From Actinophytocola oryzae (GTDB lineage: Bacteria > Actinomycetota > Actinomycetes > Mycobacteriales > Pseudonocardiaceae): DNA of 64,000 bases. Position numbers and translations under genes: made by a program. The stretch lies in NCBI RefSeq assembly GCF_004364325.1, contig NZ_SOCP01000002.1:124001-188000 (forward strand). Direction: 5' to 3'. The notes under the pieces were generated by a model that saw nothing but the letters and a program-made list of their open reading frames with translations, was not told where the DNA came from and searched no databases. Of this stretch, positions 35,669 through 42,620 are shown piece by piece; position 1 is the first letter of the stretch, and every line of letters starts with the position of its first letter.

Positions 35669-35688
35669 ACGAGGCGGGATCACCGGCA
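35669..35688 (-). promoter_or_regulatory. Shared leader element, copy upstream of the large synthase
   Basis: On the coding strand this is TGCCGGTGATCCCGCCTCGT, 72 nt before the synthase ATG. It matches the copies before the CHAP and Rpf-like genes in sequence, orientation and distance. A related half copy (TGCCGGTGAATC) precedes it directly. With the CHAP copy it makes an inverted pair about 87 nt apart. Confidence 0.6.
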
Positions 35689-35775
35689 GATTCACCGGCA
35701 GAGCGGTCCGGTGCGCGGGCGTCGCGGCGGGTTCGCCGAGGTGAACGTCCGGCAGCCGGGCCGCCGCCGCGTTTC

Positions 35776-35796
35776 CGCCGGTGATCCCGCCTCGTG
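35776..35796 (+). promoter_or_regulatory. Shared leader element, copy upstream of the CHAP gene
   Basis: CGCCGGTGATCCCGCCTCGT followed by G, ending 80 nt before the CHAP ATG, in sense orientation. Downstream, at 35829-35845, there is a hairpin GGGAGC-GTCGG-GCTCCC in the leader. The element may be part of a structured 5' RNA or a DNA operator. Confidence 0.6.
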
Positions 35797-35876
35797 CCGC
35801 GGCAGCCACGCAAGCACGGTGGCGGTGCGGGAGCGTCGGGCTCCCCGCGATCTCCACGACACGAACGGAGTTGCAC

Positions 35877-36488
35877 ATGCCATCTCCCACCCTGCGGCGG
35901 CCGTACCTGGCCGCCGCGGCCACCGTGGCCGGTGTCGCCTCGGTGCTGCTGCCGACCGCCGCGCAGGCGGCGACCGCGGCCACCGCGGACGCGCACGTCG
36001 GGACGGCCGGCCCGGAAGCGGCGCCCAGAGCGGTGCAGGCGAGCCTCGGTGACACCATCGCCCAGAAGGCGGTGGCCGAGCTCTCGAGCGGGCACATCGG
36101 CGAGTCCCCGGCCGGGTCCAACTGCAACTACTACTCGGGCTACTTCGGCCGCCCGTGCGAGGAGTGGTGCGCCGACTTCGGCCAGTACGTGTGGAAGGCA
36201 GGCGGCGCCAACGTCGGTGGCCTCAGCGCCGCGTCGGCGAGCTTCGCGGCCTACGGCCGTGCTCACGGCACCTGGCACGCGGAACCCAACCTGGCCGGGG
36301 TCAAGCCCGGTGACGCGGTCCTCTACAACCTCAACGGCAGCGGCACCTACGCCAGCCACGTCGGCATCGTCACGAGCATCAACAACGGCACGGTGAACGT
36401 CGTGTCCGGCAACTACCACAACACGGTGTACAAGCACCCCGCCCAGGAGGCGGGCACGATCTCGGGTTACGTCCACCCCGTGGCCTGA
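35877..36488 (+). CDS. Secreted CHAP-domain wall hydrolase
   Basis: A 203-residue exported protein. It has a twin-helix-like signal sequence (RRPYLAAAATVAGVASVLL) with cleavage near AAQA, a short linker, and a CHAP domain from ~65. The nucleophile is Cys in CEEWCADFGQYVW, the general base His is in YASHVGIVTSI, and the late polar residue follows in VVSGNYHN. CHAP enzymes are amidases or endopeptidases that cut peptidoglycan stem peptides. ATG after ACGGAG. It sits on the opposite strand between the synthase and the ACP-GNAT gene, and ends in a strong shared terminator. The leader element suggests co-regulation with the Rpf-like gene. Confidence 0.85.
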   Translation: MPSPTLRRPYLAAAATVAGVASVLLPTAAQAATAATADAHVGTAGPEAAPRAVQASLGDTIAQKAVAELSSGHIGESPAGSNCNYYSGYFGRPCEEWCADFGQYVWKAGGANVGGLSAASASFAAYGRAHGTWHAEPNLAGVKPGDAVLYNLNGSGTYASHVGIVTSINNGTVNVVSGNYHNTVYKHPAQEAGTISGYVHPVA

Positions 36489-36498
36489 CGACCGAGGA

Positions 36499-36556
36499 CA
36501 CGACGAAGGACCGGTGCCCGGCGGGCCTATCCGCCGGGCACCGGTCCTTCGTCGTG
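36499..36556. terminator. 26-bp perfect-stem bidirectional terminator
   Basis: Arms 36499-36524 and 36531-36556 are perfectly complementary over 26 bp, with a 6-nt loop GCCTAT. It fills the 69-nt gap between the convergent CHAP and ACP-GNAT stop codons. No T-tract. This is the strongest hairpin seen in the window. Confidence 0.9.
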
Positions 36557-36557
36557 G

Positions 36558-37472
36558 TCAGTCCGGATCGGAGCCGGACCGCCGCGGCGCGAGGGGTCCC
36601 GCCGCGTGCTCCGGGTAGATCGCGAGCAGGTACTTGTCCCAGTAGCGCCCCGCGAAGTAGTCGTGGTCGCGCAACACGCCCTCCACCTCGAACAGCGTGC
36701 CCGCCGCACTGCGGATCTGCGGGTAGTTGAACCCCGGCGTCTCCATGTAGACCTTGCGCAGCGGGAAGTTGTGGAACAGGTACCGGATGAACAGCGACGT
36801 CGCCTCGGACGCGAGCCCCAGGCCGGTGTGCCTGGCCTGGAACACCGCGCCGACGTAGGCGTGGCCCTGTGCCGTGTCGGCGCTGTAGGCCACGACGTGC
36901 CCGATGGGTAGGTCGTCGTCGACCCGCCGGACCATCAGCTGCACGAGCACCTGGGCCCACAGGTCCTGGGTGAAACGCTCCAGCGACGGCGGCGCTCCCC
37001 GGTAGCGCCAGCGGAAGCAGGTCTCCGGCTCGACCGCCATGGCGTAGAGGAACCCGACGTCGTTGTTGTCGACGATCGGGGTCAGCCGGACCGAGTTGTT
37101 CTCCATCACCGGGTACTCGGACGGCAGGGTCCTGGCGAGTTGCGGGACGGCCGTCGGCCCGAACTCGTCGGTGACCACGAAGGACAGCCTGCGGTCGGGC
37201 GCCGCGCGCCCGGCCAGCGAGAGCACCTCACCCACCGAACCCAGCATGCTGCGGTCGGGACCGAGCACGACGCCGCGGGACTCCAGCCATCCCGCCACGG
37301 TCATCATCGCCACGCTGTCGAGCCCGAGCTCCGCGACCAGCAGGGTGTCGTCGGACAGGTCCTCCGGGAGCAGGTGCAGCAGGCGGGCGAGGTCCGCGCG
37401 CGCGGTGTCGCGGTCGTCGGGCTCGCGGCGGCCAGGGTGGACCGGAGCGAGCGGGTCGTTCGTGATGGTCAT
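36558..37472 (-). CDS. Fused acyl carrier protein - GNAT acyltransferase
   Basis: A 304-residue protein. Residues ~20-95 form a carrier domain with phosphopantetheine serine in VAELGLDSVAMMTVAGW. After a linker, residues ~125-290 are a GNAT domain: RLTPIVDNNDVGFLYAM at the start, IGHVVAYS and HAYVGAVFQ strands, then the acyl-CoA loop region RHTGLGLASEATSLFIRY. This suggests a carrier that holds an acyl chain in cis for transfer to an amine. In context, it could load or release the product of the adjacent synthase. The ATG at 37472 follows GAGGAGA. The Rpf-like gene ends 26 nt upstream on the same strand, so the two may be co-transcribed. Confidence 0.85.
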   Translation of the reverse strand: MTITNDPLAPVHPGRREPDDRDTARADLARLLHLLPEDLSDDTLLVAELGLDSVAMMTVAGWLESRGVVLGPDRSMLGSVGEVLSLAGRAAPDRRLSFVVTDEFGPTAVPQLARTLPSEYPVMENNSVRLTPIVDNNDVGFLYAMAVEPETCFRWRYRGAPPSLERFTQDLWAQVLVQLMVRRVDDDLPIGHVVAYSADTAQGHAYVGAVFQARHTGLGLASEATSLFIRYLFHNFPLRKVYMETPGFNYPQIRSAAGTLFEVEGVLRDHDYFAGRYWDKYLLAIYPEHAAGPLAPRRSGSDPD

Positions 37473-37498
37473 GGACTCTCCTCGTACGTGGGACGGAC

Positions 37499-37975
37499 TC
37501 AGAGGAACCCGAGCTTCCGCGCGCAGGCGGGCCACGGCGACCAGCCGCGCTGCGCCTGCAGCTTGAACGCGGCCTGGTCCTGGGTCTCCGGTGACGCCTG
37601 GTCGGGGCGGCCGGAGTAGCCCAGCCCCTGCCAGGTGGCGAGGTCGAACTGGTAGGCGCCGTAGTAGCCGTTGCCGGTGTTGGTCTTGTAGTTGCCCCCG
37701 CTCTCGCACTGGCGCAGCTTCGCGAAGTTCTCCGCCGTGGGCGGGGCGGCCTTCGGCTGCACGGTCAGCGTGTCGAGCGCGGCGCTCGCCCGCCGCGCGG
37801 TGTCGTCGACGGCGCCCGTCCGCGTCCCGACGCCGCTCTGGGCGGCGTGGCTCACGGCGTTGTCCGCGGCGGGGGCGGCGTGCGCGGGGGCCGCCAACGC
37901 GGTGATCCCGGCGGGGATCGCGATCGTCGCGGCGACGGCGCGCAGGGCAAGCCTGCCGGTCGATGTGGTCATCAT
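37499..37975 (-). CDS. Secreted Rpf-like (transglycosylase-type) muralytic protein
   Basis: A 158-residue exported protein. Signal peptide to about residue 32 (AAPAHA), an Ala/Thr-rich spacer, then a resuscitation-promoting-factor domain at the C-terminus: AKLRQCESGGNYKTN with the catalytic Glu, GYYGAYQFDLATWQGLGY, and ACARKLGFL, with the two conserved cysteines. Rpf domains cleave glycan strands and promote exit from dormancy. No LysM or other wall-binding module is present. The ATG at 37975 is used (a second ATG follows directly). The shared leader element lies 69 nt upstream. Confidence 0.9.
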   Translation of the reverse strand: MMTTSTGRLALRAVAATIAIPAGITALAAPAHAAPAADNAVSHAAQSGVGTRTGAVDDTARRASAALDTLTVQPKAAPPTAENFAKLRQCESGGNYKTNTGNGYYGAYQFDLATWQGLGYSGRPDQASPETQDQAAFKLQAQRGWSPWPACARKLGFL

Positions 37976-38043
37976 GTTTCCGCCAACTCTCTTTCCTGGT
38001 ACGACGGTGGACGCGTCGAGCATCAGCCGCGAGGACCCGCGCC

Positions 38044-38064
38044 CACGAGGCGGAATCACCGGCG
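38044..38064 (-). promoter_or_regulatory. Shared leader element, copy upstream of the Rpf-like gene
   Basis: On the coding strand CGCCGGTGATTCCGCCTCGT then G, 69 nt before the Rpf-like ATG. It has one substitution relative to the CHAP copy over 21 nt. This copy has no inverted partner near it, which argues against a simple two-sided operator. Confidence 0.6.
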
Positions 38065-38204
38065 AATTCGGCGGCAGTAACGGTCGCTGGGACGAACGGG
38101 TGCACATCGCCGCGAGGTGCGGTCAGGCACTGGACACACTGAGGCAGATCGCGCCAGTCTGTCCCGGGGGATCACGGAGCACGGCCGTTCGGGGGTGCTG
38201 GTCG

Positions 38205-40571
38205 GTGGAGGACGGCGAGGGGACCGGTGTCGGTCTGGTGGCGGAGCGCGCCCCGCTCGGCCACCGGGTGCGCGCGTGGCGCCGCAGGGCACTGCTGTCC
38301 CAGGAACAGCTCGCCGACCGTGCCGGACTCGGCGTGCGCACGGTCCGCGACCTCGAGGCCGGCCGGGTGCGGCGGCCGCACCGGCGGTCGCTGGAACTGC
38401 TCGCCGCAGCACTGGGTCTCGACGCGGAGGAGACCGGCGCACTGATGACGGCGTCGGCGCGCCTGTGGTTCGGCGCGGACGCCCCGAAGATCCCCGCCCC
38501 GGCCGAGGCCGTCACCGGCGAGACGGTCGCGGCGGACGCCATCCCCTTCCCGGCGGTGGAGCTGCGTGGACGGCGCGCCGCGGTGCGGGCGCTGGTGGAC
38601 CGGGTGCGCCGCGGCGTGCGCGAGCACGATGTGCCGGTCGTGGTCACCGGTCGGGCCGGCATCGGCAAGAGCGCGCTCGTGGCACATGTCGGGCGCATGA
38701 TGGCCGACGAGTTCCGGGACGGACTGCTCCACGCCCGGGTCGACGACCCGGGCTCGGTGGACGCCGTCGTGGTGCGCTTCCTCCGCGAGCTCGGCATGCG
38801 ACCAGCCGAGATCGCCCACGACCCCGGCGAGCGTGCCCGGCAGTACCGGCAGGCGCTGACCGGGCGCGCGGTGCTCGTCGTGGTCGACACGGAGGAGTCG
38901 GACCTCGGGCCGCTCACGACCTCCCCGCGCGGGTGCGCGGTGGTGCTCACCGCGCGAACCGAACCGGCGGCCGGGCACGTCGTGCGGCTCACCGCGCTCG
39001 ACCACGACGACGCCCTGCGGGTCCTCGCCGACGGCGGTGTGCCGGTCGCCGACGATCTCGCCGCGGCGCGCGGGGTGGTCGACCTGTGCGCCGCCGCGCC
39101 ACTGGCGCTGCGCATCGTCGCCGCGGCGGGGAACCTGCCGGTGCGCCGCCTCGCCGACCGGTTGCGCGACGCCGCACGCGGCTGCGCGGACGAACCGGCC
39201 GTGGTGGTCGCCAGGCAGGCGCTCCCCGCCGACGAGGCCGAGGCGGTGTCCCTGCTGGCGCGGCTACCCTGGCGCGAGCTCACCGCGTGGACGGTCGCCG
39301 CCGCGTTGGACGTCGCCGAGTCCCGGGCCGCCGCCCTGCTGGAGCGGCTGGTCGCCGCGCGGCTGCTCGAGGTGGTCTCGGGCCGCCACCGGATGCCGGA
39401 CCCGGTCCGCGACACCCTGCTCGCGCTCACGCCGGACAGCACCCAGGACACGGCCGCGGCGCTGCGGCGCGTGCTCGGCGCCACGCTCGCCCTGACCGAG
39501 CTGGCGGACCTGCGGGCACAGCGCGTCCTCGTGCGGGCTGCGCCGGTGCGTGCGCACCGCCACCCCGTGTCCGCCGAGCTTCGCGCGGTCGTCCGCGACC
39601 CCGACGGCTGGCTGGGCGCCAACGCGGGCGCACTGGCGGACGCGGTGCGCCAGAGCGCCGCGCACGGGTTCGTCGAGCTGTGCGCCGCGCTCGCCGTCGT
39701 CCTGCAGCACTGCGACGGGGAACCGCCCGGCTGTCGGACCGAGGAGCTGGCCGAACTGGCCCGGGACGTCGCCAGGGCGGCCGGTGACGTCCCCGCCGAG
39801 GCGGCGCTGCTCCTCGCGGCGGGGATGCGCGCCACCCGCCTCGGCCGTCTCGAAGCGGCGGCGGCCGACCTCTCCGCGTGCCGCACGCTCTACGAGCGGT
39901 GTGGGCACCTGCTCGACCACGCCGTCGCGACCGTGGCGGCGGCGGACGCGGCGGCCCACACGGGCGAGTTCGCGACGGCAGGCGCCCTGCTCGATGCGGC
40001 GGAGCCGGTGCTGGCGGCCGACCGCTGCCTGCCAGCGCTGGCCGCGGTCGCGCTGGTCAGAGCCCGGCTCCTGGTGATGCGTGGCACCGGCACGGAGGCG
40101 GCGCGAGGGCACGCGCTCGCCGCCGAGGCGGGTTTCGAGGCGGTGGGGAACACCAGGGGACTGGCGGAGGCACGCATGGAGCTCGGCGTGCTCGCCGCCC
40201 GGGGCGAGCACCACGAGGCCGCCGCCTGGTACCTCGACAGTGCGCTGGCCGCCTTCACCGCGATGGGCGCCCACCGGGCGGCGACCGTGGCCCGGTTCCT
40301 GCGCGCGGACCTGCTGCGGATCACCGGCGAGTCCGACCGGGCGGTCGACGACCTGGCCGCGTGCCTGCCCGCGTTCACCGCCCACGGGTCATCAGTCGGT
40401 CAGGGCCTGGTGCACCTGTCACTGGCGCGGGTGCACCGCACGCTCGGCAACCTCGCCGACGCCCAGTGGCACACGGCGGTGGCGGGCTCACTGCGTGCCT
40501 GCGCGGATCTCCCGGTCGGCCGGTGCCTGCGCGGTGGCGAGCAGCGTCGCGACTCCGGCGGCGCGCGCTGA
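38205..40571 (+). CDS. XRE-type HTH STAND regulator with TPR-like repeats
   Basis: A 788-residue regulator. An N-terminal Cro/C1-type helix-turn-helix (LGHRVRAWRRRALLSQEQLA, then GVRTVRDLEAGR) is followed by an NTPase with P-loop VTGRAGIGKSALVAHV and Walker B VLVVVDTEE, a winged-helix part including APLALRIVAA, and helical TPR-like repeats from ~520 to the end. These are ATP-dependent pathway regulators in actinomycetes. The GTG at 38205 (GGGGGT upstream) is chosen; GTG at 38238 is possible. It is divergent from the Rpf-like gene. Its 3' end overlaps the convergent STAND gene by 84 nt. Confidence 0.8.
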   Translation: MEDGEGTGVGLVAERAPLGHRVRAWRRRALLSQEQLADRAGLGVRTVRDLEAGRVRRPHRRSLELLAAALGLDAEETGALMTASARLWFGADAPKIPAPAEAVTGETVAADAIPFPAVELRGRRAAVRALVDRVRRGVREHDVPVVVTGRAGIGKSALVAHVGRMMADEFRDGLLHARVDDPGSVDAVVVRFLRELGMRPAEIAHDPGERARQYRQALTGRAVLVVVDTEESDLGPLTTSPRGCAVVLTARTEPAAGHVVRLTALDHDDALRVLADGGVPVADDLAAARGVVDLCAAAPLALRIVAAAGNLPVRRLADRLRDAARGCADEPAVVVARQALPADEAEAVSLLARLPWRELTAWTVAAALDVAESRAAALLERLVAARLLEVVSGRHRMPDPVRDTLLALTPDSTQDTAAALRRVLGATLALTELADLRAQRVLVRAAPVRAHRHPVSAELRAVVRDPDGWLGANAGALADAVRQSAAHGFVELCAALAVVLQHCDGEPPGCRTEELAELARDVARAAGDVPAEAALLLAAGMRATRLGRLEAAAADLSACRTLYERCGHLLDHAVATVAAADAAAHTGEFATAGALLDAAEPVLAADRCLPALAAVALVRARLLVMRGTGTEAARGHALAAEAGFEAVGNTRGLAEARMELGVLAARGEHHEAAAWYLDSALAAFTAMGAHRAATVARFLRADLLRITGESDRAVDDLAACLPAFTAHGSSVGQGLVHLSLARVHRTLGNLADAQWHTAVAGSLRACADLPVGRCLRGGEQRRDSGGAR

Positions 40572-42620
40572 GCCGGCTTCGCAGAACGCGCCGTAGGCCT
40601 GGCTCCACGCCTCGATCGCGGCCGCCGGGTCGCCGTCCGCGGCCAGGACGTGCCCCAGGATCACGCGGGTGCGGGCCGTGCGCACGACCGCGCCTGCCGC
40701 CTGCCACAGCCGGACGGCCTCGGTGACGGCCGCCCTGGCCGAAGGGAGGTCACCCGCGAACCGGTGCAGGTAGGCGGACGCGCCCGCGACCGTGGCCAGA
40801 TCCGCCTCGCGGTCACCGGACCGCCGGGTCACCCGCCTGGACTCGGCCAGGTGCTCGGCCGCGGCGGCGGAGTCCCCGGCCGCCGCGGCGGCGACCGTGA
40901 GACCGGCGAGCGCGCCGACGCGGGTCGTGTCGTCGGCACCGGCGCCGCGCAGCGCGTCGCGGTAGTACCGCCGGGCACGGGTGATGTCGGCTCGTTCGGC
41001 CAGCAGGTCGCCGAGCCACAGTGCGGCCGACGCGGCGCCGACCTCGTCGCCGGTCGCGCCCGACCCGGCCACCGCCGCCGACAGCAGCCGCCGGGCGGTG
41101 TCCTCGTGTCCGGCGTCGTGGTGCACCCGGCCGAGCGCCGCCGTGGCGCGCCAGCCGGCCCGTTCGTCGGCGATCGCGCCGCAGCACGCGACGGCGCCCG
41201 CGGCCTGCGCCTGTGCCTCGGCAAGCCTTCCCCGCATCCGCAGCGCATCGGCGAGCAGGTGGCGTGCCGCGGCCTCGCCGAGGACGTCCCGCGCGGCCAC
41301 GAACAAGGCGATCGCCCGGCCGAGTGCCGCACCGGCCGCCTCCAGGGCGTTGCGGTGCAGCAGCGCGCGGCCCACGGCCACGAGCGCGTGCCCGTCGACC
41401 CCGTCGGCGGGCAGCGCGGCCTCGACGCCCGCCGCCGAGGCGAGGACCGTGGCTGCCCGCACCAGGCCCTGGTCCATGGCCTGCGCGGCTGCCGTCCGCA
41501 GTGCCGCTCGATCACGTTCCCGGAACGCACGGGGATCGGTCGCGCTGTCGTCGCTCAGCTCCGGCTCGGTGCCCCGCGGTCTGGCGAGCAGCACGCGTTC
41601 GGCGAGCCTGCCCAGCTGCTCGACGGCTCGCCGGACCGCCGCGTCCCGATCGTGGTCGTCGTGCTCGGCGCGTTCGCGCGCCCACGCCCTGACCAACGCG
41701 GTCATGCCGAAGCGGGTCCCGCCCGCCGGGTCCGCGCCGTTGCTCTCGACGAGGTCGACCAGCCGTGCCCGGACCAGCGGGTTCAGTGCGAGCGCGGCCT
41801 CGGCCGGCGTCGTGTCCAGCAGCGCGGCCGCGGTCGCTGCCGAGAACTCCTCCCAGTCCAGCAGACCCAGCAGCCGCAGCATCCGCCCGCTCGGCGCGGG
41901 CAACGGCCGACACACGCCGTCCAGCACCGCCCGCACCGAGCGCTCGCCGTCGTCGAGCATGTCGAGCAGTGGCTGGGCGAGGAGGTCCTCCGGCGTCTCG
42001 CCCATGCCGAGCCGCCGGCCCGCGATCGACAGCGCCAGTGGCGACCGCTCGCACCGCCGCGTCAGCGCCTCGGCGTGGTCGGTCGCAGGCGGCACGCCCG
42101 CCTCGGCGGTCAGCAACGCGACCGCCGCACTCGCCTCGATGCCGGTGAGGTCGACCCGAGCCGTCGCGTGCAACACGGTCAGGGGGTCGCGGCTGGTGAC
42201 GAGCGCGGCGCAACCCCGGGTCGCGGGCAGCAGCGGACGGACCTGGGTCTCGTCGCTCGCCCCGTCGAGCACGAGCAGGGTGCGCGTGTCCGCGAGCCGG
42301 GAACGCAGCGAACCCGCCAGCACCTCGACGTCGGCGTCCGGGTGCTCGGCCACGTCGAGCGCACCGAGCACAGTGGACAGAGCAGTCCGGACGGGGACCG
42401 GTGTGCCGTCCTCGCCGCGCAGTGCGACGAACAGCGCACCGTCGGGGAACCGGTCCGCCATCCGCCTGGCCGCGTGCACCGCGAGCACGGTCTTGCCCGC
42501 ACCGACGGGCCCGGACACCACGCACAGCACCGGTGTCGCGCGCTGTCGCAACCCGGCGGCGATCCGGTTCAGGACGGCCGCCCGGCCCACGAGCGGGACC
42601 ACACGCGGCAGTCCGGTCAC
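40488..42620 (-). CDS. STAND NTPase with TPR repeats, no DNA-binding domain
   Basis: A 710-residue protein beginning directly with the NB-ARC-like module: PLVGRAAVLNRI, P-loop GPVGAGKTVLAVHAA, Walker B RTLLVLDGAS, sensor ALVTSRDP, and SPLALSIAG. About 400 residues of TPR-like helices follow. No HTH, receiver or catalytic effector domain is visible, so it probably acts through a partner. The GTG start overlaps the stop of the upstream SARP-type gene by 4 nt (GTGA), pointing to complex formation with that regulator. Its end overlaps the convergent XRE-STAND gene by 84 nt. Confidence 0.82.
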   Translation of the reverse strand: MTGLPRVVPLVGRAAVLNRIAAGLRQRATPVLCVVSGPVGAGKTVLAVHAARRMADRFPDGALFVALRGEDGTPVPVRTALSTVLGALDVAEHPDADVEVLAGSLRSRLADTRTLLVLDGASDETQVRPLLPATRGCAALVTSRDPLTVLHATARVDLTGIEASAAVALLTAEAGVPPATDHAEALTRRCERSPLALSIAGRRLGMGETPEDLLAQPLLDMLDDGERSVRAVLDGVCRPLPAPSGRMLRLLGLLDWEEFSAATAAALLDTTPAEAALALNPLVRARLVDLVESNGADPAGGTRFGMTALVRAWARERAEHDDHDRDAAVRRAVEQLGRLAERVLLARPRGTEPELSDDSATDPRAFRERDRAALRTAAAQAMDQGLVRAATVLASAAGVEAALPADGVDGHALVAVGRALLHRNALEAAGAALGRAIALFVAARDVLGEAAARHLLADALRMRGRLAEAQAQAAGAVACCGAIADERAGWRATAALGRVHHDAGHEDTARRLLSAAVAGSGATGDEVGAASAALWLGDLLAERADITRARRYYRDALRGAGADDTTRVGALAGLTVAAAAAGDSAAAAEHLAESRRVTRRSGDREADLATVAGASAYLHRFAGDLPSARAAVTEAVRLWQAAGAVVRTARTRVILGHVLAADGDPAAAIEAWSQAYGAFCEAGSARAAGVATLLATAQAPADREIRAGTQ

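Noticed and set aside
35640..38110. ydaO-type c-di-AMP riboswitch as identity of the shared leader element
   Set aside because: Gene context fits, but I do not see the conserved GCCGAA...ACAGCUAAC-type core; left as an unassigned element.
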